Assembly: GCA_009602725.1 (NCBI GenBank)
Contig: WELB01000012.1
Coordinates: 833,098 to 897,097 of the forward strand
Length of the DNA stretch: 64,000 bases
Direction: 5' to 3'
Source: Spirogloea muscicola
Lineage: Eukaryota; Streptophyta; Zygnematophyceae; Spirogloeales; Spirogloeaceae
The position numbers and the translations under genes are program-made. The notes under the pieces were generated by a model, which saw nothing but the letters and a program-made list of their open reading frames with translations, was not told the origin of the DNA and searched no databases. Positions within the stretch are counted from its first letter, which is position 1. Every line of letters starts with the position of its first letter. Positions 21,611 to 30,948 of this stretch are shown here, in pieces.

Positions 21611-22119
21611 CCAGCTGACTGACCAGAGCCGGCGGAAGCGGCCGACCGGGGGGGCGGCTCGAACCCGCACCGCAGCTCGGGTGGGCGGCGGCCTTAGGGG
21701 GAGACCCTTTCCATCGCCTTGTCGCTTTCCCCCGCCGCGTCAGCCTGCCAGCCACGTGGCGAGCAGCCGCGCGGCCAGCTCCGCGCCTCGCCACCTGGCA
21801 CGCCAGCGCGGCGGGGCCCGCCATGCGCGCGTCGCACGTGCTGCCAACGACCGGACGTCAGCGCTGACGTCAGCGGTGGCGCTTCGCGCCGGGGGCGCCT
21901 GTCGCGACGCGCCTGCGGCCGTCCGACGCGCCGCATCTCTCGGCGCAGTTCTCGCCGCACGACGCGGCGCGGGACCTTGTAGTGGGGATGGGGACGGCCC
22001 TGTTGCCCCAACTGGCGGCCGCCGCGTGGGCCCACGTGTTGGGGCGCTTGCAACCGCCGCAAGCATCTCGTGCACCCCGGCCACACCTCAGCACGACGGC
22101 GGCTCGTTGACCGCCGCTG

Positions 22120-22400
22120 GCCCTCCAAGCTTGCTTTCTGCGCCATCCGGCCTTTTCTGGCTTTGCCAGCCCCTCTTCTCTATGGGCACCACTTCTTCTT
22201 TCAGACCTTGTCCATTCCTTTGGGCTGGCCTCTCACAGCCACTGCTGTCAACTTGGAAGCGCTGTATACCAATACGACCACCGTCTCGGCCTGGCCTGCC
22301 TTTTGCCGCTCAGATGCCTTGTCAAGTCGTTTCTTCTTTCTCTTTCGAGCTGGCTTTTCCACAGCCCTCGCCCCCTTTGGATGAGCTCACTTTCCTGACG
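22120..22400 (+). repeat. stacked LINE-like 3' ends
   Basis: Three tail fragments in tandem: a B-type end (TTTGCCAGCCCCTCTTC, ATGGGCACCACTTCTTC), an E/C-like end (CAGACCTTGTCCATTCC, GGGCTGGCCTCTCACAGCC) and a third with GAGCTGGCTTTTCCACAGCC. Each starts where the TTC-rich end of the previous one stops. Confidence 0.6.
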
Positions 22401-22789
22401 CCTCTTTGCCTCCATGTCGGAGAGAAGAAAGGGCGATGGCTGTGAAAGGCAGCTGCGCAGAAAAGGAGATACAAATGGAGAGGTACAGGAGCTTCTCTTT
22501 ACGCCATCTGGGGTACGCAGGCAGGTTCCGTGCTGCGGGCTCGATGGCCCAGGTTTCTCAAATGCGCCTTTCCACCTCGCTGCTGAGGTCCCAGGCGTTC
22601 GTTTGCCTTGCAGCTGCTTGCTGGCCGTTGCATTGGCTGCCGCCTTCAGTGGCGCCTGTACATCCCTTCTCCTAACCATTTCTTAGTCACGTCCAAGTAT
22701 TGACTTAGGGAGGCTGAGTCACCGGTGCCTAGCCAAATCTTTCTGCTAGTCTGCGCTTCCTTTGTCGTCGTCTCCCTATAGCTTTGCCC

Positions 22790-23175
22790 GACCATTTATG
22801 CTTGGCAAGAAGAGAAGTGGCTCTTTCAAAGGGGGCAAGGGCTGTGAACAGCCGGCCCAAAATAATACAAGGTCCGAAGGGGCCAAAAGTGCTGTTGCAG
22901 AGCTCGGGTCGGATGGATCAATTAGTAACCACGACTGAGGCGCCGTAATCCGAAGGACGAGCAGCTGGATTGCAATCCCCTGACGGAACCCAGAGGCTGC
23001 AGCTAGAGCACGGCCAGCACGTAGGTGCATGGCGTGGGCCATGGACCGCTGGAGGGAGATGGAGAGGCGCATGCTATGAACTTGAGCTAGCGAGCCAGCG
23101 GCGTTGAAGTCAGCCTGCTCACCTCGCCTGCGGGACACAGCGCGCCGCAGAGGAGCACCTGTCAGGCGGCCTGCT
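22790..23175 (-). repeat. LINE-like 3' copy
   Basis: Minus strand codes for AVSRRRGEQADFNAAGSLAQ, VHSMRLSISLQRSMAHAMHL and RAGRALAAASGFRQG. A tail with GGGCCGGCTGTTCACAGCCC follows. Divergence from the A-C types suggests an older copy. Confidence 0.65.
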
Positions 23176-23329
23176 GGCCTCTACTGGCTCACCAAAGCAA
23201 AGCAACCGCGGGGGCTCTTGCTCGGCGACAAGACTCTGCGGCCCCAAGGTCACAGCTGGAGCAGCCGACGCCCGACACCGCCGTTGGTCTCCGGTCGTCT
23301 GCGCCGGCGGCGCAGACGGGGACTTGACA

Positions 23330-23590
23330 GTCGGGCCCCGGCAAGTGTACCGCATGCGCTTGGCCGTCTCGCTGCAGAGGTCTATGGCCCGCGCGCTGCA
23401 CCTGCGTGCAGGCGGAGCCCTCACTGCTGCCTCTGGCTCTGGCCTGGGGACCCGCTTCCAGGGACCCAGTCTCTCTGACCTGAGGCTGCTTAGCAGGGGT
23501 TACTGAGTGCTTCGTAGCTGTTTCGTTTCTTTTTTGTGCTTGTTGTTCTTCGTACTTCCCCTGGCTCGGCTTCTGACTCGGGGTTACTCA
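23330..23590 (+). repeat. LINE-like 3' copy, subfamily A
   Basis: Codes for QVYRMRLAVSLQRSMARALH, LRAGGALTAASGSG and LSDLRLLSRGY, then an A-type UTR (GTGCTTGTTGTTCTTCG) that is cut short at about 23,570. Confidence 0.7.
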
Positions 23591-23599
23591 GAGCCCATA

Positions 23600-24160
23600 T
23601 GCTGTATCCACTGGCATCGCTGTATCACTTCAGCACCTTCGGCCCTTTGAGCCTTGTCCATTTCTGGGCTGGCTTTCCACAGCCCTCGCCCTTTTTTAAG
23701 AGAGTATACTTCTGCAGTGTGGGACGTGGGCTTGCTGCTGTAGATGCACTTTTCCTCACTTTCCCAGTCGCAAGCTACTCTGACATGCGGCTACTAAGTG
23801 GAGGTTATCATGTATTCATCCTCTTTGGCACTTGCTGAGCTGTGTGCTTCAGCACTTTTCGGCCCTTTCGGACCTTGTCAACATTACTTCGGGCTGGCTT
23901 TTCAAGGCCTTCGCCCCCTTCTGGAAGAGCCACTTTCTTGCGCAGTTGCCATAGCTGTGTGATTCAGCGCTTCGGGCCTTTTCGGACCTTGTCCATTCAA
24001 TAGCCTCCCACATTCATCCCCTGTAAATCAGATCTCGTTCTCAAGGCTCCCTGTATGCATTCGCTGGCTTTTGTAGCCGCCCCTTATGGTAGCAGGCGCT
24101 TCTTTTAGGGCTGGCCTCTGTCAGCCCCAAATCTCTATGGGCGCGCAATTTCTTTCTACC
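23600..24160 (+). repeat. series of LINE-like 3' tails
   Basis: Four successive tails, each with a 'CCTTTTCGGACCTTGTC' box and a hairpin of the GGGCTGGC...CAGCCC kind (about 23,669, 23,890 and 24,110). Two carry a 'TACTCTGACATGCGGCTACT'-type ORF end. The last finishes ATGGGCGCGCAATTTCTTTC immediately before the F-box fragment. Confidence 0.55.
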
Positions 24161-24167
24161 CTGTGAC

Positions 24168-24350
24168 GTGCTTCTCCGGGCAGCCCCGGCGACCGAGCCT
24201 GCGCTGCTGCTGAGGGCCCTCATGGACAGCCTGTGGGACGAGTGCTTGGCGGTGCTGGCGCGCGCCGCTGCGATGTCAGATACTTCGCCAGCTTTGGCTA
24301 CGACTTGTGCCGCCCGCCAGTGGTGCTGCCTGGTCAAAGCTGCCGTCTAA
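24168..24350 (+). pseudogene. stray F-box exon fragment
   Basis: Codes for ALMDSLWDECLAVLARAAAM, then TTCAARQWCCLVKAAV and stop. It aligns with the F-box of the gene at 11,693 (IESLPDECLTAVLARAAA, VCRRWRRLAKAA) and also matches it at the DNA level (GACGAGTGC, GGTGCTGGCGCGCGCCGC). It lacks the LRR part and sits between two LINE-like tails, so it looks like a transduced or captured fragment. Confidence 0.65.
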
Positions 24351-24469
24351 AATTTCCAGCTTTGTGGACCTTGTCTATGGGCGAGCCATTTCTTGTTCAT
24401 TCTTTTGTGGGTTGGCTTGTCCCAGTCCACGCCCCCTTAAGAGCTGATTTTGTTTCCAGGTGCTTCAGG

Positions 24470-24640
24470 CTTCCTACTGGTCAGAGAAGGGCTCGCCCAT
24501 TGAGGATAGAAGATAGGGGCCGGGAAAAGCCAGCCCAAAAAAGAATGAACAAAGTACGAGAAGGGGCCAGGGGAAGAAAGTGCTCGCCCATAGAGAAGAG
24601 GGGCTGGCAAAGCCAGCCCATCTTCTAAAGTCCCAAGTCA
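24470..24640 (-). repeat. nested LINE-like tails (A and B)
   Basis: Minus-strand A tail (GGGCGAGCCC, GGGCTGGCTTTTCCCGGCC) joined to a minus-strand B tail (GGGCTGGCTTTGCCAGCCCC, ATGGGCGAGCAC). The join sits at a TTCTT/TTTC stretch. Confidence 0.6.
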
Positions 24641-24859
24641 GAGAAAGAGGAGCCGAACAAGCACTTAGAAAAACAAGCAGAAGAAGAACCTAAGCAACTA
24701 CGAAGCACTCATTAACAACTTGTAACTGTTGACAAGGGCGGGTTATTAAGCGGATTTCCTCATGTTTCCTCTTGCGGGTTTACTTGCTTTCCTGAGTGAT
24801 CTCCATCTTTTCCGGATCTGTCAGACCTAGTTCAGTCTTTTCTTCAGACCTATATCTCC

Positions 24860-25090
24860 TTTTGGGCTGGCTTTTCACATTTGAGGCTCCTCATTCGTAA
24901 CTACTTAGTGGTCCATCCTCCCCCGTTCTGACATAGCATCTTCAGGCCCCTTCGTAGCTGCTTAGCGCTTTTTAGGCCCCTCCGTCGTTTGGCCCCTTCG
25001 AACCATTGTCAATTCTTTTCGGGCTGGCTTTTCACAGCCCTTGCCCCCATTGGGAGTTCCACTTCTCTTTTCACAGCCCTTGCCCCCAGT
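24860..25090 (+). repeat. LINE-like 3' copy, subfamily C
   Basis: ORF end TTGAGGCTCCTCATTCGTAA, C-type UTR (CATCTTCAGGCCCCTTCG, CGAACCATTGTCAATTC), GGGCTGGCTTTTCACAGCCC, then a duplicated 'TTTTCACAGCCCTTGCCCCC' end. Confidence 0.65.
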
Positions 25091-25239
25091 GGAAGAGCCA
25101 CTTGGGGCTGGCCTTCTTCTACAGCCCATGCTCGCGCTCTTTGGAAGCCGCTCCTTTTTGAAAGAGCATGTTTTACTTTGAAAATTCTGCTCTTTCTGAC
25201 GGCTGGCCCTTACTTTTCTTTTACGGCACCTTCTTGGGC

Positions 25240-25370
25240 GTTGGATGTTGTCCATTCTTTTTGGACTGGCTTGGACCTGCCGGCCAAGCTTGCGCGGCGC
25301 GCTGTCCCGCAGGCGAGGTGAGCCGGCTGACTTCAACGCCGCTGGCTCATGGGCCCAGGTAGAAGGAACC
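25240..25370 (+). repeat. LINE-like ORF fragment
   Basis: Starts with a 'GATGTTGTCCATTC' tail box, then switches to ORF sequence coding for AKLARRAV and ADFNAAGSWAQV. It ends abruptly at about 25,365 in unrelated sequence. Confidence 0.55.
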
Positions 25371-25399
25371 TCGCCCTACACACGCAGTTAGGGTGAGCA

Positions 25400-25870
25400 G
25401 TCCTTCTTGAGTTCGGCTGTGGGGGTTTTAGGGACCAACCCACTACACAGGCAAAGCACTAGCGCATAGGCGCAGCGGAAGACAGGCCCCGTGGCGCCGC
25501 CGTCCGGCGGCGACTCCACCTCCTGGGCGCAGGCCGGCGCAGCAGGCCCCGCAGCAAGGTGCGGCGGCGGCTGCGGCGGCGAGCAGCGGCAAGGCTGCTC
25601 CTGGGCTTCACCGGCTCGAACTCCCCCCGAGCCTCGGCCCCCAAGGCTCTGCGTGCTTCCCCGTGCCACCCCCCCCTCCAGGGGTGTGAGCGGGTCGCCC
25701 TATGGCCTGCCAGGCGGCGGGCCAAAGATCCTCCCTTGAACGGGCGGATCCTAGCGAGGGTATTCCTGGACGGGCGGGGCCCGCCTCTGGGCGGGCCACT
25801 TGCCCGGCAAGTCAGCCCGCCACCTGGCGGGCCCACTTGTCCCAAATAGCCGGTCATGTGATGCCAACAG
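25400..25870. other. GC-rich stretch with short palindromes
   Basis: Very GC-rich, with long open frames on both strands that reflect composition. At 25,760-25,850 there are several hairpins, including the perfect GCCCGCCACCTGGCGGGC. No protein family is recognised. Confidence 0.4.
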
Positions 25871-25899
25871 AGCCACTTGGCTTAACCAAACGGCTGGTT

Positions 25900-26108
25900 C
25901 ATTACACCAGGGGACCCGCTTCCAGGAACCCAGTCTCTCTGACCTGAGGCTGCTTAGCAGGGGTTACTGAGTGCCTCGTGGCTGCTTAGTATCTTCTTGT
26001 GCTTGTTTTTCTTAGTGCTTCCCCTGGCCCCTTCTCGTCCTTTGTTCATTCTGTTTTGGGCTGGCTTTTTCCAGCCCCTATCCTCAATAGGCGAGCCCTT
26101 CTTCTTAA
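25900..26108 (+). repeat. LINE-like 3' copy, subfamily A
   Basis: Starts GGGGACCCGCTTCCAGGAAC, ends the ORF (LSDLRLLSRGY, stop) and has an A UTR, the hairpin GGGCTGGCTTTTTCCAGCCC and GGGCGAGCCCTTCTTC. Confidence 0.75.
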
Positions 26109-26440
26109 GTCTATCGCATGCGGTTGTCAGTCTCCCTTCAGCGGTGCATGGCACATGCCTTGCATCTGCGTGCTGGCCGGGCTCTCGCTGCAGCCTCTGG
26201 CTGTCGCCAGGGGATTGTTTTCCCGCTAGTCTGTCGGATTTGAGGCTCCTCACTCGTCACTCCTCCACCCGTTCTGCCATATCGCTTTAGGCGCTACTAC
26301 TAGAGGTACTGCGATTCCAGTACTGAGAGTCCCCTTTGCTGCTGTCTTAGTACTTAGCACACCGGCTCCTTCAGACCTTGTCCAATTTATTGGGCTGGCC
26401 TCTCCCAGCCACCAGTCAATCTGTCCGCGCTTTTGTCCGT
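26109..26440 (+). repeat. LINE-like copy with subfamily E tail
   Basis: Codes for YRMRLSVSLQRCMAHALHLR and AGRALAAASGC, then an E-type tail with CCTTCAGACCTTGTCCA and GGGCTGGCCTCTCCCAGCC. It begins right at the TTCTTC end of the previous A copy. Confidence 0.7.
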
Positions 26441-26494
26441 TTCTAGGCCCCTCCGTCATTTGGCCCTACAAACCTTTGTCAATGCCATGCAGCA

Positions 26495-26810
26495 GGGTCG
26501 CTAGCGCAGGTGTACCGCATGCGCTTGGCCGTCTCGCTGCAGAGGTCTATGGCCCGCGCGCTGCACCTGCGTGCAGGCAGAGCCCTCGCTGCTGCCTCTG
26601 GCTCTGGTCAGGGGACCCGCTTCCAGGAACCCAGTCTCTCTGACCTGAGGCTGCTTAGCAGGGGTTACTGAGTGCTTCGGAGCTGCTTCGTTTCTTTTCT
26701 GTGCTTGTTGTTCATCGTACTTCCCCTGGCCCCTTGTCGTCCTTTGTTCATTCGTTTCTGGGCTGGCTTTTTCCAGCTCCTATCCTCAATGGGCGAGCCT
26801 TTCTTTGTCA
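26495..26810 (+). repeat. LINE-like 3' copy, subfamily A
   Basis: Codes for GSLAQVYRMRLAVSLQRSMA, LHLRAGRALAAASGSGQG and LSDLRLLSRGY. A complete A-type UTR and hairpin follow, ending GGGCGAGCCTTTCTTTG. Confidence 0.75.
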
Positions 26811-26814
26811 ATTC

Positions 26815-26975
26815 TTTTCAGAGCAAGCGCGGCCAGATTAACTGGTGGCTGGGAGAGGCCAGCCCAAAAGAATGGACAAGGTCTGAAGGAGTCGGAGTGC
26901 TAAGGACTGAGACAGCAGTAAGCGAACTCTCAGTAACCTCTCGTCAGTAGATGCAAGTCTGAGTAGCTAGCAGGC
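26815..26975 (-). repeat. LINE-like 3' copy, subfamily E
   Basis: Minus strand has the ORF end, ACTGAGAGTTCGCTTACTGC, CCTTCAGACCTTGTCCATTC, GGGCTGGCCTCTCCCAGCC and the E end GGCCGCGCTTGCTC. It is the clearest E-type tail here. Confidence 0.7.
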
Positions 26976-27140
26976 GGGCTTTTCGGGCTGGCTTTTCACA
27001 GCCCTTGCCCCCACTGGGAGAGCCACTTCTTCCGCTTGGCCAGCACCTCTTCTTTAAGGGCGCGCCATTCTCTTCCAGTCAGCGGCGCGGGCAGCAGCTT
27101 GGCAGTGTTGTTCATATCTCTATATCTGGGCTGGCTAATC
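26976..27140 (+). repeat. LINE-like 3' ends, subfamily C and relatives
   Basis: GGGCTGGCTTTTCACAGCCC with CCCCCACTGGGAGAGCCACT, followed by a TTCTTC end and a second weak hairpin at about 27,127-27,146 (GGGCTGGCTAATCACAGCC). Confidence 0.6.
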
Positions 27141-27495
27141 ACAGCCATCGTCCTAAAATAGAGCCGTTTCCTTTAAGTGGAAGAGACTTCCTCTTTTGTC
27201 GTAGCTGTCGAGAACCAGCGGGGGCAGTATTAGCTGTCGGTGAGCGGGCAGGCAACCGGGACCTGACGGCAGCCGCCCCGTGCCCGTCTACCTCGATCAC
27301 CGCCACGGAGAAGACGGTGTTCGGCACTCCCAAAGCGGCAATTAGAGGGAAGACGCTTCCAGTTAGGAGCCGTCACCCGTCGAGAAAGCGGCAGTTCAAG
27401 TCCCGCGCGGCGACCAGGCTTGGCGCTTGTCCCCCCCCTCCGCCGCGCGCCGCGCCGCGTTCCCCGCCGCGGCTCGCGGCGCGTCTCGCGGCGCC

Positions 27496-29354
27496 ATGGC
27501 GGCCTCGCCACTCGACGACGCCGTCGCGGGCCCGAGCGCGTCCGGCCCGCCCGCTGCCGTGGCCCGTCGCGGGCGCTCAAGTTCCGAGCTTGAGGCGGAG
27601 TCAGCTCCTTCTGGCAGGAGCTGACTTCTCAGCTCGCGCGCACACTTACCGCCCGGGCTCTCCGTCGCGCGTGGCCCGCCAGGCCAAGGAGCTCCACGTC
27701 GACGCCGCGCTCCTCAGCACCATACGTAACGCCATCAGGTACGCGCGCCCGCAGCAGTGCCGGCGCGACGGCTGCCAAGCTCCCCAGGCACAGGAGCTTG
27801 CTGAGCGAACCAAGGCCGAGCACGCCGTCGAGTGCCACCGCAGGCGCGCGGCAGGAGGTGGCGCTGAAATCAAGACGATGTCAGTCAGCTTTCAACAGGC
27901 GACTACTGACCAGACATGTTATTGGCTCTGTCTGGCGGTGCGGCCGGGCCTTTGGACATTGGATAATGTGCTTGCTGTGCGTTATGCAGGGCTGCAGGCA
28001 ACATGGTGACGTTGAAGCCGTCCAAGGGCCTCGCAGGCGACCGTATGGTCTATGCAGGCGATGTCTCAGCGGAAGGAGCTGCTGAGCTGAACCAGGTAGC
28101 AGACCAACTCCGCGTCAGTTGCCTGTTGAGGTCACAGGAATGTTGCCTTCATTGTGGCGCTCGATGGCTTCAGTCATTGTGAAGCAGCAGCCTAAGTGGT
28201 CAAGAGGTCAATGAAGCCTTGCAATGCTCGCGTACTGGGTTTCCTCGCTGTTCATTCTGTTCTTGCAACAGAGCCCTGGTGCCTGTTAAGAGCGTGCAGG
28301 AGCACCGTAATGATGAGCCTTTGTCATTGTGTCGCAGCTAAAGCCTCTCTTGTACCTCGAGCACCACCCCAGCACCCGCTCGGCCAGCATCAAGGTAGAG
28401 CAACATCTGCAGAGCATGCAAATCATCATACGTCTGAGCTTCTGTCAGTTACAGAGACTTTGAGCAGTTGTATAAGTCTGGTGCAGGCACGCAGATGAAT
28501 TGACCTTTTGAAGACACAGTCGAAGAGGCCATTCTCAGCTCTTGCAGAAGCATCAATTGTTTCTGGCAACTGGGGTCAATACTTGGACATGAGGGGCCGC
28601 TGCTGCTAGGCGCCAGTCAGGGGGAAACTCTTGCAGATGTGATGGTTGTGCGCTTCTGTAAGCACCAGGCTTGCTCACACTCTTGGCGAGTGGTGCGGTG
28701 CTCGGCAGGATGGTGCCACTGGCGAGGTCATCATGCTTCTTGTGCGTGAGCACAACGACTACCCGTGGCACTCGGGCGACAACTACCGCTGCTCAGTTGG
28801 AGGCGCTACGGAGGTGCGACTGTATGCCAATGGGCGGCCAGTGGGGGTGCAGTTTGTCAAGGACCGCCTGTTCGCTGCCCTTTCATCTCAGGTACTCCAA
28901 TGCTCTCTGACAGTAATGCCAGAGGTTCGTCTAGTAATGGTCCTCTGAAATGATCCCTTCTGTCTACTTTATAGACAGAAGAGACATAGCACAGTGTAGC
29001 AAGTGCTGGGGTAGAGGTTTTCGTTTAGAGGAGGGGAGATATTGACTGTCCACTGTGCTGCAGGTTGACGGCTCAGAGCGGCCAACTCTTGGTCCGAGCA
29101 TGGTGGAACTCCAGAAGTCCAAAAATGGAAACAGCTTCGTATTCACTGCAAAGAAGAGAGAGGGAGAGCCTGGGGAGGAGGTTGGCACTTATTTAGGCGT
29201 GAAGAGCTCCGCTGTTTTGCGCTTGAGGGGAACCACCGGCGTCGATCCCATTGTTCTGATTGTGCTGAGCTGGTTCAGCGTGAAAGCGCACGTCGGCGGC
29301 GTGAAGGGCGAGATTGGACATGCTCCATCAGGCCCAGAGACCTTGCATGAATAA
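27496..29354 (+). CDS. unrecognised multi-exon gene
   Basis: I do not recognise the family. The confident part is four exons with matching phases: 27998-28095 (NMVTLKPSKGLAGDRMVYAG), 28338-28394 (LKPLLYLEHHPSTRSASIK), 28709-28891 (EVIMLLVREHNDYPWHSGDN, then YRCSVGGATEVRLYANGRPV) and 29064-29180 or to the stop at 29354 (VDGSERPTLGPSMVELQKSK). Introns are GT-AG and phase 0. Upstream, an ATG at 27496 (MAASPLDDAVAGPSASG) and an exon near 27,610-27,740 (SARAHTYRPGSPSRVARQAK) probably belong to it, but the frame between them does not join cleanly. The product looks soluble and globular. The last block could be read through, or spliced at 29,180 (GAG|GTTGGC). Confidence 0.5.
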
Positions 29355-30204
29355 AAGCCCAGACCTTCAGTACAGGCTGTGCCATCATCAGCACAGAATG
29401 ATCAAGCTGGAGGGCTCTGTGAAGCTCTTTCGCCATGGATAAATATGCAAAGCGGTGGTCCGACATGTCTTTTATATGTTGTGCAGTAATAGGGATTCAC
29501 AGTGTCCATTTTCGTTAGGCGTACCAGATCTGGCTGGGGTCCTCTGATAATAAATGACTGCCTTGTTGAGGTTGTCAAATCTCTGACATTAGGCCCTGTG
29601 TGGAGATTTCCATAATTGAGCGACCAAAGCCGTGCTAGTATGTGTTTGGCTGATGCGCTACTTGCAGTAGTGCAGTATTTAGCCAGGCCTGGAGCGCGTG
29701 CACTTGTATGCAACATTGCATATTCGGTGGTATGTCATAAGGCGAGTAGGTGGGAGCTTTGCGGAGGCGTGGAGACAACTAGTTAAGCAGCACATTAATA
29801 GGTGTGCATCACAGAAGGAGAGTTGGATGTCAAGTATGGCAGTGTGGCGTAGCACTTGTCACTTTAATGCAGGTCAAGTGGCTGCCTTCCTGCTTGCGCG
29901 ATACAGGGCATCCTTGTGAATGGGAGTGATGCACACACTTCCAGTACTGGGTAACATCTATTTGAGGAGCGAAGGAGCACAGTGGATTGCGGGTGGAAAG
30001 AGCAGTTGCAGGGCAGAGAAGCGATGGTGGTGCAGGGTCTACCAGCAGCTCCATGCGCCTCGTGGAGTCCGGGGGTCTCAAGTGTCACCGTTACATGGGC
30101 GGCCAACTCCTGGCTGCAGGCACTGTGGTACGATGAATCTATCCACCGCGACGGTAACTTGCGGCGAAGGTGGTAGCGAGAAAGAGACTCTTCCAGTACA
30201 GGGC
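29355..30204. other. intergenic, nothing recognised
   Basis: No family-level match and no repeat tail until 30,205. The short open frames overlap on both strands. Confidence 0.5.
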
Positions 30205-30415
30205 GATGGCTGTAATAGAGAAGGGCTCGCCTATTGAGGATAGGGGCTGGAAAAGGCCAGCCCAGAAAAGAATGAACAAAGGACGAGAAGGGGCCAGGGG
30301 AAGTACGAAGAACAACAAGCACAGAAAAGAAACGAAGCAGCTACGAAGCACTCAGTAACCCCTGCTAAGCAGCCTCAGGTCAGAGAGACTGGGTTCCTGG
30401 AAGCGGGGCTCCTGG
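30205..30415 (-). repeat. LINE-like 3' copy, subfamily A
   Basis: Minus strand runs from GGAACCCAGTCTCTCTGACC through the stop and A UTR to GGGCTGGCCTTTTCCAGCCC and GGCGAGCCCTTCTC. It is a solitary copy outside the two clusters. Confidence 0.75.
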
Positions 30416-30548
30416 CTGTAATAGGCTTAGCCCGGACAAAGATGTAACATTAGAACCCCTTCGGCAGCCTGCGACGGCTGCCATGGCGGCCCTGCCCGCC
30501 GCCGCCGCTGCCGCCGCCGCCGCCGGCAGCGGCGGCTGCAGTGGCGGC

Positions 30549-30728
30549 NNNNNNNNNNNNNNNNNNNNNNNNNNNNNNNNNNNNNNNNNNNNNNNNNNNN
30601 NNNNNNNNNNNNNNNNNNNNNNNNNNNNNNNNNNNNNNNNNNNNNNNNNNNNNNNNNNNNNNNNNNNNNNNNNNNNNNNNNNNNNNNNNNNNNNNNNNNN
30701 NNNNNNNNNNNNNNNNNNNNNNNNNNNN
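30549..30728. other. assembly gap (180 N)
   Basis: A run of undetermined bases flanked by (GCC/GGC)n sequence. It probably hides the 5' end of the CBM48 gene. Long alanine-rich frames crossing it should not be trusted. Confidence 0.95.
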
Positions 30729-30948
30729 GGCCACGGGCGCAGACGCCGCCGCTGCAGGTCCGAGCCCGCCGCCGCCGCCGTCGCCGCCGCCGCCGCCGGC
30801 GCAGATGCGCTTAGGAGCGGCTCTCATCCTGGCTTGCAGCACCGACGGGCTGCCGCTCGGCAGGGCGACGACGAGCCCATCGCGGCCGCCGTCTCGGCAA
30901 TGTAGGCCACCATAGCCACTTCCCCATGACCGCTAGAGCTGAGGCTAG

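Noticed and set aside
4786-27140. Centromere of the clustered-LINE type known from Coccomyxa
   Set aside because: The clusters are only 5-7 kb, contain short truncated tails and are interspersed with genes, so the evidence is insufficient.
30450-30905. Long alanine- and glycine-rich frames on both strands
   Set aside because: They cross 180 undetermined bases and GCC repeats; composition and N runs explain them.
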